DNA of 39,814 nt from JBBRVW01 sp038246545. GTDB taxonomy: Bacteria; Actinomycetota; Actinomycetes; JACCUZ01. Numbering within the stretch: position 1 is the stretch's first letter; the number at the start of each line of letters is the position of its first letter. Shown in pieces: positions 26,160 to 34,825 of this stretch. Location: NCBI GenBank assembly GCA_038246545.1, contig JBBRVW010000043.1, forward strand, positions 1-39,814, given 5' to 3'. The notes beneath the pieces are model-generated. The model did no database searches. It had not been told where the DNA came from and saw nothing but the letters and a program-made list of their open reading frames with translations. A program made the translations under genes and the position numbers.

Positions 26160-27617
26160 TCAGTACGCGCCTTTGTGTTTCAGGACGGCGAACAGGGTCT
26201 TCCAGATGATCAACGCATCGAGTGCGAGCGACCAGTTCTCTACGTATCGGAGATCGAGCCGGACCGACTCGTCCCAGTCCAGGTCGGAGCGCCCGCTGAT
26301 CTGCCAGAGGCCCGTCAATCCGGGCTTCACGAACAATCGGCGCCGCGCCTCCCCCTCGTAGGGTGCATCGGTGGACGGCAAGGGCCGCGGCCCGACGAGC
26401 GACATGTGGCCGAGAGCGATGTTGACGAGCTGTGGTAGCTCGTCGAGCGACATCCGTCGCAGCCAGCGGCCCAACGGCGTGACACGCGGGTCATTTCTTA
26501 ACTTGAAGAGGTGACTGCTGGAGTCCGCGTTGCTGGACTCCATCTCTGCTCGTTGGAGCTCTGCGCCCTGCGACATGGTGCGGAACTTGAGCATCGTGAA
26601 CTCGCGACCGCGCCAGCCCAGCCGCTTCTGTCGGAAGATGGCCGGCCCGCGGCTGGACAGGCGCACAGCGATGCCGATGGACACCAGCACCGGCATGAGT
26701 AGCGCGAGGAGGACAACCGCGGCCGTCCGGTCGACGCACATCTTGGCGACCCGCCGGCCGCCGGACAGCTTCGGTTCGTCCACGTGGAGCAAGGGCAGGC
26801 CACACACCGGCCTGATCGCGATCCGGGGACCCGCGACGTCCATGAGGGCGGGCGCCACGAGGAGATCGATGCCTGACTGGGCGAGGCTCCACGACAGGCG
26901 CCGCAGGGCGGCGCCGTCCATCTCGGGGCAGCTCAGGACGGCCACCGCGTCGGCGGCGGTACCCGCGACGACGGTGTCGATGTCGTCGAAACTTCCCCAC
27001 ACCGGTACACCGACGTCGGTCAGCTCGGTCGACTGGCGACCGTCTGGGACACACGCGCCCACGACCCGCATGCCGTGATGCGCGTCTCTTCTCATCTGTT
27101 GGATGAGTTCGGCGGCAGGGTGCCCATGGCCGACAAGGACGACGTCGCTCATGAAGTAGCCGATGCGGCGCCGACGATGAACGAACTTTCGCGCGCCGTA
27201 ACGGCCCAGGAGAGTCATGACGGAGGCAAGGGGGAGGGCCATGATCACGTAACCACGCGCGATGGTGGCGTTCGCGGCCCAGGACGCGGTGGCGACGGTG
27301 GCCATCAAAGCGACGGCCGCCACGAGGATCCTGCGGTACTCCTCGGAGCCCAGCCCGAGGAAACGCGGTTCGTAGCTGCGCGAGACCGCGATGGCTGCCA
27401 GCCACAGCAGGACCAGGGTGGCGGTGAACGCGACCCTTTGCCACAGGGGCTGACTCACCAGCGGATGGCCGCTGTACCGCACGTTGGCCGTAATCACCGC
27501 GATCAGAGCCGCCAACGCGTCCAGCGCCACGACAGCCACAACGTAGCTGCGCTCCCACGTGCGTCGCGATGTCCCGACGCGCCACGCCGCCTGCCCAACT
27601 TCTTGGATCGCGCGCAC
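26160..27617 (-). CDS. Polyprenyl-phosphate sugar-1-phosphate transferase (priming enzyme, WbaP/WcaJ type)
   Basis: A 485-residue membrane enzyme that starts repeat-unit synthesis by moving a sugar phosphate from a nucleotide sugar to undecaprenyl phosphate. About four N-terminal helices (residues 25-150) precede a CoA-binding-like domain, a fifth helix (VLLALLMPVLVSIGIAVRL) and the catalytic C-terminus: FRQKRLGWRGREFTMLKFRT, SLDELPQLVNIALGHMSLVGPRP, KPGLTGLWQISGRS and the end VLKHKGAY. GTG 27617 is preferred because GGGAGGGGGG stands about 7 bases before it; ATG 27665 would add 16 residues. First gene of the minus-strand group down to 22314. Confidence 0.88.
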   Translation of the reverse strand: MRAIQEVGQAAWRVGTSRRTWERSYVVAVVALDALAALIAVITANVRYSGHPLVSQPLWQRVAFTATLVLLWLAAIAVSRSYEPRFLGLGSEEYRRILVAAVALMATVATASWAANATIARGYVIMALPLASVMTLLGRYGARKFVHRRRRIGYFMSDVVLVGHGHPAAELIQQMRRDAHHGMRVVGACVPDGRQSTELTDVGVPVWGSFDDIDTVVAGTAADAVAVLSCPEMDGAALRRLSWSLAQSGIDLLVAPALMDVAGPRIAIRPVCGLPLLHVDEPKLSGGRRVAKMCVDRTAAVVLLALLMPVLVSIGIAVRLSSRGPAIFRQKRLGWRGREFTMLKFRTMSQGAELQRAEMESSNADSSSHLFKLRNDPRVTPLGRWLRRMSLDELPQLVNIALGHMSLVGPRPLPSTDAPYEGEARRRLFVKPGLTGLWQISGRSDLDWDESVRLDLRYVENWSLALDALIIWKTLFAVLKHKGAY

Positions 27618-28391
27618 GGCGATACCCCCCTCCCAGCCCCCCGCAACTGCTCCCCTTGGCGGCACAGCCGCTGCACGCCCCGTTCGTGGGGGACGTCAAA
27701 ACCCGTGCCATTGGCCTGCAACCTGCGCTCTTTACTCGCCCTTTGCAAGGCCCGGACAAAAAAATACTGCCTGTAGCCTGCCGACCACCGGATGTGAAAC
27801 GCCGTCCCCGGAGTGAGAGGAAAGCCAGACAAAACCGGATGATCTGGATGAACACGAAGAATGTCACTCAAGAATGGCGTTTTGGTTCGCGGAAAGATCG
27901 ACCGGGAAAAATGCGGATATAAATGACCTGCCAGAGATTAACGTCGCTTTGTGACTGCTGTCCGCATTCCCGTCTATGGTCCGCAGTCGAGTCGTTCCTC
28001 TCGGTGGCCCTCCCGACGACTGCCCGATCCGGCCATGCTCGAGCGCGCGATCCGCATCCCGTGTGCTGCTGACCTGCTCGGACGTCCCTGCGACTACCCA
28101 CTTGTGCGGACCGGGCCGGCGCGGAGCCGCCCGGAGAGAGATCAGCCGCGCGGACTGGCCTCACGCGGAAGGGAAAGGCACACCGGATTGCGCGGTCGCT
28201 ACCCCTTTACCGCTCAGTGAATCGTTGCTGTAGTGGAGCCGGAGCCCCACCCCGGAGCTTCGGAGTGAAGGAATTGGCCGATTACAACAGGGATTGATTG
28301 CCTGGAGAACACCTGGAAAGTGTTGAATCGTGACACCGACCTTCCGGGAAAGAGGCCAGCTCTCAGTGACCTGAAATGAGCAAGGCTATTG
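27618..28391. other. Long divergent intergenic region with a decayed glycosyltransferase start
   Basis: About 770 bp between the priming transferase (minus) and GT2 (plus). It is less GC-rich than its surroundings in places (27740-27960, 28200-28390), as expected for promoters of both transcripts, and contains a run of seven A near 27760. 27951-28065 resembles the start of the GT2 gene. Near 28308, AACAC and GTGTT flank 7 bases as a small inverted repeat. I see no confident -10/-35 pair and no intact gene. Confidence 0.5.
27951..28065 (+). pseudogene. Decayed copy of a GT2 glycosyltransferase 5' end
   Basis: From 28001 the sequence TCGGTGGCC-CTCCCGACG and GGCCATGCTCGAGCG-GCGAT nearly repeats 28500-28552 of the GT2 gene, with a few substitutions and single-base indels. 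A GTGAC at 27951 mirrors the gene's own GTGAC start at 28440. Shifted frames read DRPAMLERAIR, as in the intact gene. The rest of the gene is missing. It could be a partial duplication or the stump of a paralogue. Confidence 0.65.
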
Positions 28392-28439
28392 ATGACTGTT
28401 GGTCCGTACTTCTCGGAGCGTCAGAAGGATGGTGCCCTA

Positions 28440-29444
28440 GTGACCGGCTCAGCGGCAGTCCCTCCGGGTGTCGGATCGGACGGGATTGAGCCGTTGCTGT
28501 CGGTGGCCATCCCGACGCGTGACCGACCGGCCATGCTCGAGCGAGCGATCCGCTCCGTGCTGGTGGCATGCGGGGGTATGGCCGATGCTGTGGAGTTCGC
28601 CGTCTCGGACGGCTCGGTCACCGCGGACACCTCTCACGTCGTCAGGCGCCTGCTCGACCCATGGCCCGGCGGCTACCGCTACGTGAAGAACGAGCCGCCG
28701 CTGAGTCTCCCCGAGAACATCAACAGAGCGATCGGCCTCACCACCGCGCCCTGGGTTCTGCAGCTTCACGACGATGACTTCTTGCTGCCGCAGGCCGGCC
28801 GCATCATCTCGGAAACGATCGCGCGGCTCGACCCACGGGAGCGCGTGCTGCTGTTCGGAGTGGACATTGTCGACGCTGACGGCGTCCGGCAGCGCTCCCA
28901 GTCGTTCCGCCGCGAGGAGCGACTGGAACCGCCGGCAGCGTTGCATCGCCTGTTGAGCAGGTCGTCCTTCGTCCGGCAGCCGGCCATCGTTGTGCACAGG
29001 TCGGTCTTCGCCGCCGAGGGTATGTACGACACGACCATAGGTGGGTCCTGCGACACCGAGATGTACGTCCGCCTCTTCGCTCGCTTCGGCGTGCGATGCA
29101 TTCCGCGGACCACCAGCGCCTACACCGTGCACGCCGGCGCAGCCACCGCAGGTATGTGGAACGCGCAGACCATCCGCTCTGTTGACGAGATCTTCGACCG
29201 CGCGGTCGCCCGACGTCTGGTGCCGGACAGATCCGTTCGTCGGTGGGAGGCAGCGTTCGTGAGCCAGTTCATCTTGGCCGGGGCCTACCGGAGCCTCCGA
29301 ATGCGCAAGCGCGCTGAGGCGCACCGAGTCCTGAGACTCTTCAACCTGCCTGAGGTGCGGCGCCTTGGGGTGTGCCCGAAGTGGCTGCCGGTCCGCTTGG
29401 TCTTCGAGACGATGAGCCTCGGGGCACGTTCCAGCGCTCCATGA
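28440..29444 (+). CDS. Glycosyltransferase family 2 (GT-A fold)
   Basis: A 334-residue cytoplasmic enzyme that would add one sugar to the lipid-linked unit. LLSVAIPTRDRPAMLERAIRS is the N-terminal GT2 block, WVLQLHDDDFLLPQAG carries the DXD metal motif, and GGSCDTEMYVRLFARFGV with a following Tyr-x-x-H (YTVHAGAAT) forms the acceptor region. The usual D-N/G-S block reads VSDGS. GTG 28440 is preferred because AGAAGGA lies about 10 bases upstream and the related stump has the same GTGAC start; ATG 28392 is possible. The stop overlaps the PAP2 start (ATGA at 29441-29444). Confidence 0.84.
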   Translation: MTGSAAVPPGVGSDGIEPLLSVAIPTRDRPAMLERAIRSVLVACGGMADAVEFAVSDGSVTADTSHVVRRLLDPWPGGYRYVKNEPPLSLPENINRAIGLTTAPWVLQLHDDDFLLPQAGRIISETIARLDPRERVLLFGVDIVDADGVRQRSQSFRREERLEPPAALHRLLSRSSFVRQPAIVVHRSVFAAEGMYDTTIGGSCDTEMYVRLFARFGVRCIPRTTSAYTVHAGAATAGMWNAQTIRSVDEIFDRAVARRLVPDRSVRRWEAAFVSQFILAGAYRSLRMRKRAEAHRVLRLFNLPEVRRLGVCPKWLPVRLVFETMSLGARSSAP

Positions 29445-30094
29445 CGCGAGCCGCGTCCATACGACGTGGAACCGAGCCACTGGCTCCGCCATGGGCGCTC
29501 GTCGCCGGTCTGCTCAGCGCGACGGTGAGTGCCGGGCTGACGCTGATGGTTTGGCACTCTCATGCCCTCCCCGAGGTCGACTACTGGGTGCTGCGACGGG
29601 TGGCCGCTCAGGGAGACCGGGACCTGCGAGTCGCCCAGCGCGTCACATGGGGATTGACGGTTGTGACAATCGCCGCGGTGCTGGCGTTGGCGGTCTACGC
29701 GTTCGGTGTTCTGAGGCTCATCGACGCAGGCAGCTTGGCGTTGCTCGCGCCCGTGATCACGCTGGTGACCGATCGGGAGCTCAAGGCTATCGTCGCCCGT
29801 CGCGCCCCCGGCTCGACGGTGAACCACTTCCCGTCAGGGCACGTCGCCGTCGCCACGACCGTTCTGGTCGGCGCCGTCCTGATCTGGCGGGTAGCCATGT
29901 TGCGCATGTCCAGGCGGGCGGGTCTGACGCTAGCCGCGAGCGTCCTGCCGCTGCTCATGATCTGGTCGCGCATGGCAGACAGGGCGCACTTGTTCACGGA
30001 TGTCGTCGCCGGCGCAGGGCTGGGCACGACCGTCACTCTGTTGGTCGCCTTGGCCCTCGATCGCGTGTATCGCGCGAACCACGCAGGGCCGTGA
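29441..30094 (+). CDS. PAP2-superfamily membrane phosphatase
   Basis: A 217-residue membrane protein with about five to six helices. PAP2 signature parts are ELKAIVARRAPG (first motif, with Arg one position off the usual KX6RP spacing), FPSGHVAVATT (PSGH motif) and SRMADRAHLFTDVVAG (SR-x5-H-x3-D). Such enzymes hydrolyse lipid pyrophosphates; beside a Wzx/Wzy locus, recycling of undecaprenyl pyrophosphate is plausible. ATG 29441 is coupled to the GT2 stop. Convergent with the L-2-hydroxyglutarate oxidase gene, 61 bp apart. Confidence 0.82.
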   Translation: MTRAASIRRGTEPLAPPWALVAGLLSATVSAGLTLMVWHSHALPEVDYWVLRRVAAQGDRDLRVAQRVTWGLTVVTIAAVLALAVYAFGVLRLIDAGSLALLAPVITLVTDRELKAIVARRAPGSTVNHFPSGHVAVATTVLVGAVLIWRVAMLRMSRRAGLTLAASVLPLLMIWSRMADRAHLFTDVVAGAGLGTTVTLLVALALDRVYRANHAGP

Positions 30095-30155
30095 GCAACT
30101 ATGACGACCCCCTGTCGACCGGTGAAGTTCGTCGCGACGGACGCAAGCCGTGCGG

Positions 30156-31364
30156 TCACCGCTCGACCCGTCGGAGCAGGTCGCCGACGACGTGCTCCGC
30201 CACGGCGAGGCTGCTGGTCCACGCGGGCGAGACAGCGTTGAGCAGATGGGTCGAATGCTCATCCCCGCGCACGACGAAGTCCATCTCCAGGCGCCGGCTG
30301 GGCAGGTGGAACAGCTGAGCCCGGACGCCCGGGCGACCGCGAGTGGTGAAGTCGGCGGCCGTCACACTGGGCACCAGGCGAGCGGCTTCTGCCACCAGGT
30401 GTCGCCGCCAGTACTTGGGCAGCTCGGCTCGCATGAGGGCGCCGACGTCGTGGTGCGGACTACGAAGGAACTTCGGCAGGGTGCGCGCGACGTCGAGGGT
30501 GTCACGGCCGGAGAAGCCACGCAGTCCGCCGTAGCTTTCGCGCCACAGTGACGGGATTGCGGTGGGTCCGACCTTGACTCGCCCGTCGGCCGCCACGGTC
30601 AGGTGCACCCCCAGGAACGGCTCGCGCGGGTCGGGTACCGGGTAGACGTGGCGCTGCAGCCTTCCCGGCTCCCAGTCGCCGTACCAGTAGAGGCCCTTGA
30701 ACGGTAGGACGACGTAGTCGTCGCACATCCCGAACCAGCGGGCCACCCGGTCGGCTTGCAGGCCGGCCGCGTTGACGACGTGGCCCGTATGCAGGATCTC
30801 GGTCCGGGTCCGGACCTCACCCGGGCTGGCATGCAGCACCTTGGCCCCCAGAGCAACCACACCGCCGCGGCGCTGCACCCGCTGGACCAAGGCCTCGATC
30901 ACTGCATAGGGCGAAGCACTTGAGGTCGTCGGCGACCACAGCGCTTGGTGCGTTGTGCGCGCCAAGGGCTCGAGCTCGCGGGCCTGTGTCTCCTCGACCA
31001 GCTGCACTGGGACGCCGTTCGCCAACGCGCGTGCGTGCAGGACATCGAGTGCCGCCAGCTCTTCCTCGCTGCGGGTGACGACGAGCTTCCCGCAGCGGTT
31101 GACCGGTACGCCGTGCTCGTCGCAGAACTCGTGCAGCATCTCGTTGCCGCGCCGGGTGAGGCGCGCTTTCAGAGAGTCCGGACTGTAGTAGAAGCCGGCG
31201 TGCAAGACCCCCGAGTTGCGGCCGGACGCGTGCGTTCCGAGCTTGTTCTCCTTGTCCAGTACCATCACGGAACTCCCGGGCCGTGCGGCCAGCAAGGCGT
31301 CCGCGATGGCAGCACCGACGATCCCACCGCCGATGACCACCACATCGAACGTCCTCGAGCTCAC
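30156..31364 (-). CDS. lhgO: L-2-hydroxyglutarate oxidase/dehydrogenase (FAD)
   Basis: A 402-residue FAD enzyme of the DAO family that oxidises L-2-hydroxyglutarate to 2-oxoglutarate. FDVVVIGGGIVGAAIADALL is the dinucleotide-binding start. THASGRNSGVLHAGFYYSP (about 49-67), GLQADRVARWFG, LPFKGLYWYG and PDPREPFLGVHLT match LhgO closely. GTG start at 31364. Its role in the polysaccharide locus is unclear: it may be a metabolic gene at the border of the cluster. It lies alone on the minus strand after the beta-helix gene with a 72-bp gap. Confidence 0.88.
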   Translation of the reverse strand: MSSRTFDVVVIGGGIVGAAIADALLAARPGSSVMVLDKENKLGTHASGRNSGVLHAGFYYSPDSLKARLTRRGNEMLHEFCDEHGVPVNRCGKLVVTRSEEELAALDVLHARALANGVPVQLVEETQARELEPLARTTHQALWSPTTSSASPYAVIEALVQRVQRRGGVVALGAKVLHASPGEVRTRTEILHTGHVVNAAGLQADRVARWFGMCDDYVVLPFKGLYWYGDWEPGRLQRHVYPVPDPREPFLGVHLTVAADGRVKVGPTAIPSLWRESYGGLRGFSGRDTLDVARTLPKFLRSPHHDVGALMRAELPKYWRRHLVAEAARLVPSVTAADFTTRGRPGVRAQLFHLPSRRLEMDFVVRGDEHSTHLLNAVSPAWTSSLAVAEHVVGDLLRRVER

Positions 31365-31436
31365 CGGCCCATCCCGCTCCGACTAGGTCGACCTGTCCTC
31401 ACAGATCAGCATGGCGACACTCTGGAGCCAGACGGC

Positions 31437-32936
31437 TCATGGTGCGCCGATCGTAACCCCGGCTGCTCGTGCGGACGACTCGAAGGCATCGACTGCAGTC
31501 AGCTCGGCCGCGGCACTGGCGCTGGAGGTCCTGCACCACGCAGTCGCGCCGACCGGAAGGTTGTAGTCGGCACGCTGCCATGATCCATTGAGCCGGCGGT
31601 GGCCAGCCTTCATACCGGTGACCGTGACAGCCGACGACGGCGGGTACGACGGGTTGTGCCAGGTCGTCACTCCGTTGCCGAAGGTGGAGGACACCACCGG
31701 ACCACTGGTCGAGAAGCCCGCGCGGCCGTCGTAGACCGCGACCGAGTTCCGATGTTCGATGTCATGACCGGACGGGATCATGAAGCCGTTGTTCGTGTAG
31801 TTGACCGCCGTGTTGTCGTGGGCCAGCAACCACGAGCCGCCGCCGTCACCGAGATCGAAGGCGCCGCCGGTGAAGTCCGACCCGTTGCCGCTGTGGGGGT
31901 ATGCACCGTTGACGAGGTTGTGTCCGATGTCGAGCGGGTCTCCAGCCCCACCGTTCGTCCTGGAGAAGCCGAAGGCGTCCTCGATCACCGACCGTCCGTA
32001 GGTGGCCGTCGAGCGGTTCCACTGAACCTGCCCTCCTGGTGCAAGGACCTTGTCGGTGTGGACCGGGCCGACCATCTCCGTTGCGTCGTACCGCCCCACG
32101 TCCACGAAATCGTTGAAGTTGATACGAAATGGCGAGGTCGTCACGTTGTTCCCATCGATCGTGACGCCGTGCCCGTCGACGAACGTGTTGTGTTCAACCA
32201 CGAGCGCCTTCGGTTGAAAGGCGTACACATCCCACTGTTCCTCGACCGAGCCCGGGTTGGTGGCCTTGAACGACGAGTTGACGATGGTCACGTTGGCGCG
32301 CGTGCTCTGGGCGAAGACTCCGCTGCCCTTGTGACGGACCGTCATGTGCGACAAGACGACCGGCTCCGACGTGGCGATCGTCACTGCCGGCCTACTTGCG
32401 ACCGTCGACTCGTACCTGCCGGTATAGGTCCCGCCAGACGTGATCGTGAGCGGTCCCTGGAACGCAGTCGGGGCCGGCGCAGTTACGAGAAGCGAGCTGC
32501 AGACGCCGTCGCCAACCGCCGTCCACCTGCACCCATCGATCTTGGTCCCGGCACGGTTCCTGAGGACAGCCGTGTCTGCGGTGTTGTTCCACACGTAGTG
32601 GTTCTGTCCCCAGTAGCGGTGCAGCCCCGTGCTGGATCCCTTGCCCGTGTGGACCGTGACGGTCCTTCCCGCCGGGAGCCTGAAACCGTTGGGGAAACGG
32701 TAGACGTGCCCCTCATGGTCGCGCACCGTCCAGCCGGCCAGCGAGCGGGCACGGGTGCCGTAGTTCTTCACGGTGAACCTTTCAGCGTTGACGCTGCTGT
32801 TGGAACCGTCGCCGGCACCCGGCGAGTCGTAGTAGATCATGGTGAACCGGACGCCGCCGACCGCGTCGGCACTCGCGCCACCCACGAGCAGTGCGACCGC
32901 CACGAGGGTCGTCATGATCGCCGCTTTGATCTTCAA
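31437..32936 (-). CDS. Secreted lamin-tail plus right-handed beta-helix protein
   Basis: A 499-residue exported protein. Signal peptide at 1-24 (KIKAAIMTTLVAVALLVGGA, cut after ASA). Residues about 28-135 form a lamin-tail domain: AERFTVKNYGTRARSLAGWT, VYRFPNGFRLPAGRTVTVHT and DTAVLRNRAGTKIDGCRW. Residues about 150-440 are beta-helix-like with repeating short strands (VVLSHMTVRHKGSG, ALVVEHNTFVDGHGVTIDGN, LLAHDNTAVNYTNNGFM), as in polysaccharide-binding or lyase folds. TTG 32936 is chosen because AGGAGGG stands 7 bases before it and the signal peptide starts there. It might bind or cut the exported polymer; no catalytic residues can be assigned. Confidence 0.8.
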   Translation of the reverse strand: MKIKAAIMTTLVAVALLVGGASADAVGGVRFTMIYYDSPGAGDGSNSSVNAERFTVKNYGTRARSLAGWTVRDHEGHVYRFPNGFRLPAGRTVTVHTGKGSSTGLHRYWGQNHYVWNNTADTAVLRNRAGTKIDGCRWTAVGDGVCSSLLVTAPAPTAFQGPLTITSGGTYTGRYESTVASRPAVTIATSEPVVLSHMTVRHKGSGVFAQSTRANVTIVNSSFKATNPGSVEEQWDVYAFQPKALVVEHNTFVDGHGVTIDGNNVTTSPFRINFNDFVDVGRYDATEMVGPVHTDKVLAPGGQVQWNRSTATYGRSVIEDAFGFSRTNGGAGDPLDIGHNLVNGAYPHSGNGSDFTGGAFDLGDGGGSWLLAHDNTAVNYTNNGFMIPSGHDIEHRNSVAVYDGRAGFSTSGPVVSSTFGNGVTTWHNPSYPPSSAVTVTGMKAGHRRLNGSWQRADYNLPVGATAWCRTSSASAAAELTAVDAFESSARAAGVTIGAP

Positions 32937-33515
32937 GGTGGAACCCTCCTGATCAGAGGCGGAAGCCGGGGCCTTGGCCGCGTCCATGCTGGTGCGGCCC
33001 TTGCTGTCGACCGTCAGGTGGCTCTGCGCATCGAGACGCTTGCACGCCGTGTGCTCAGGTTCAGATCGCCGCCGCGCCGGGTGCTCTGTCGCCTCCGAGC
33101 TGAACAACACGCCGCCCCACGTCCTCACATGTCGTCTGCACCGACGGGTCGCAACCTTCGCAAGTCAGGATATCTGCCCAGGCGCCGATCGCAGCGTCGA
33201 CCTCACCGACCGCGAGGCCGTCGACGACGCGATCCGTCAGCACAACGCCGAACGGCTGGCGCGGCGGCTCATCCAGGAGTGAGCTGCCGCGACACGCCGA
33301 GGCACAGCTAATCTCTGCAAGATCTCTGGCCGCATGGGTCCGGACGGGACGGTACGGAGTCGTCCGCCGGCGTACGGGGAACCACCAGGTGGACGACGGC
33401 CGTGCCGGTCGACGTCATCGACGTCGAGCAGAGCCTGCGGTTAGGGCTCATCCTGACGGTCAGGCGCGGGCAGCCGCGTGCACCAGCAGCCCACCGTCGT
33501 CAGGAGGATCTTCCG
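32937..33515. other. Gene-poor region before the excisionase-like gene
   Basis: 579 bp with no gene I can support. A plus-strand frame ending at 33282 closes with VDLTDREAVDDAIRQHNAERLARRLIQE-like residues and could be the tail of a lost gene, but has no recognisable start or family. The promoter of the lamin-tail/beta-helix gene should lie at its left side. Confidence 0.4.
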
Positions 33516-33722
33516 ATGCCTTTGCTCAACGTCGATCAGGCGGCCGATCGTCTCGGGACGTCGCCGCGGTTTATCCGGCGTCTCGTCGCGGAGCGCCGCA
33601 TTGCCTTCACCAAGCTCGGCAAGCATGTCCGGATCGACACCGCGGACCTCGATGCCTTCGTCGCCGCCGGGCGCGTCGACTCAGCGATGCCGGCCAACCG
33701 CCCGGCGAGCCGAGGCGCGTGA
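33516..33722 (+). CDS. Excisionase-like helix-turn-helix protein
   Basis: A 68-residue MerR/excisionase-type DNA-binding protein: LNVDQAADRLGTSPRFIRRL is the winged-helix HTH, and VAERRIAFTKLGKHVRIDTA with DLDAFVAA completes the AlpA/Xis fold. ATG 33516 follows AGGAGG at 33502-33507 with an 8-base spacer, so it looks expressed. In mobile elements such proteins direct excision with a tyrosine integrase, but no integrase gene is found next to it; it may be left from an element or act as a plain regulator. Confidence 0.75.
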   Translation: MPLLNVDQAADRLGTSPRFIRRLVAERRIAFTKLGKHVRIDTADLDAFVAAGRVDSAMPANRPASRGA

Positions 33723-34106
33723 CGAGCCGCGGAACGCGCGGTGCACGGAGCCACCAGCCAGTCTTGGAGATCGCCGCCGTAGCCGTCTGGGAGAAGATGA
33801 TCGTGGGCAAAACGTGGGCTATAGACGGTCAACAGGGGCGCGTAACGGCCCACGTCGGCCAATCCGGAGATCTTGCGGATCGACCGATAGGAGCCGGAGC
33901 CCCATATTCCATAAGGGTTTGCGGGAGCGGGTGACCAGGAAGCCCGTCTAGCATTGAGGTCTTGCTCCGACGATCGCAAACCCGCTCACGGCAGGGACGC
34001 ACGGGCGCCAGCGCCGCCTCGACACTTGACGGTGTCGACGCTGGCGGATCCCGTTCAACGCCGCAAAACGCGGGCGACTGTCGATGGATGACGATGCTAG
34101 CGCTGA
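33723..34106. other. Region without recognisable genes
   Basis: 384 bp. Frames on both strands are open for some distance but none has a ribosome-binding site, start and family resemblance together. Composition is lower in GC around 33790-33960, which suggests foreign or decayed DNA. Confidence 0.35.
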
Positions 34107-34643
34107 TCAGCGGACAATGGTCCGTGCCAAGTCGGCGAGCGGGGTATCGGTGCGTTGCGACCACGCGTTGGTGGCTGCGGCGAGAGCGAGCGCGGACCCG
34201 GCCAGGACCTGTGGGCCGCCCTGACGAGCGAGCAAGGTGTCCAGGGAGCGGAACGCTCGACCCTTGCGGGCGAGGACGAGGATGTCGGTCGCTGCGCGTT
34301 CTCCGACCCAGTGCCCGGTTGGTAGCTTCGCCCGCTCGGCGAGGCCGGCGGGTGCATGGGGCTCTTGCCCGGACAGCCAGTCATCGAGGAGGCCGAGAGC
34401 GACGCCGATACAGCTGGCCACGGTCGGCCCAGAGCCCCTCGTTCTCGGCAGCCATCGCGCCCCCTCGGCGAAGCCTTGTGCCGGCGTCACCACCGACGTG
34501 GGGTCCGAGCAACGCAGGCACGCTGATTGTGGGGGCAACCGTGCGCGGCCGCACAAGGTTCGCGAAAAGATCACCGGAGGACACGGCGACGCGGCGGCCA
34601 GTTCCCCCTTGCGCCCCGGCGGCCGCGGCGTCGTGTCCGCCAA
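34107..34643 (-). CDS. Hypothetical protein, start uncertain
   Basis: The last about 105 residues read like a real soluble, helix-rich protein (LGLLDDWLSGQEPHAPAG, PTGHWVGERAATDILVLARK, FRSLDTLLARQGGPQVLAGS, then AALALAA-like helices). The first about 70 residues are Pro/Arg/Ser rich and probably not translated; a GTG around VALGLLDD could be the true start. No family recognised. Isolated on the minus strand upstream of the kinase operon. Confidence 0.35.
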   Translation of the reverse strand: MADTTPRPPGRKGELAAASPCPPVIFSRTLCGRARLPPQSACLRCSDPTSVVTPAQGFAEGARWLPRTRGSGPTVASCIGVALGLLDDWLSGQEPHAPAGLAERAKLPTGHWVGERAATDILVLARKGRAFRSLDTLLARQGGPQVLAGSALALAAATNAWSQRTDTPLADLARTIVR

Positions 34644-34825
34644 TACCGGTCGTCATCGCCGGATGAACAGCGACAAAGCCTCGTCCGGGCCGCGGGCAGG
34701 GATCATGGCCCCGGTCAGCCGCCGTCAGCGGGTGAGGAGGTCGAGGATCACGGTTCTATTCGGGAGTCCGCGGTGTCGCTGCAGGTGTATACCGATAGTC
34801 GAGCGCACCTGCGGAGGCGAGCTGA

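Noticed and set aside
27868..28164. 98-residue minus-strand frame in the divergent intergenic region
   Set aside because: No ribosome site or family; it overlaps the decayed GT2 copy on the other strand.
31599..33311. 570-residue plus-strand frame
   Set aside because: Antisense of the lamin-tail/beta-helix gene; Val/Arg/Asp-rich without motifs.
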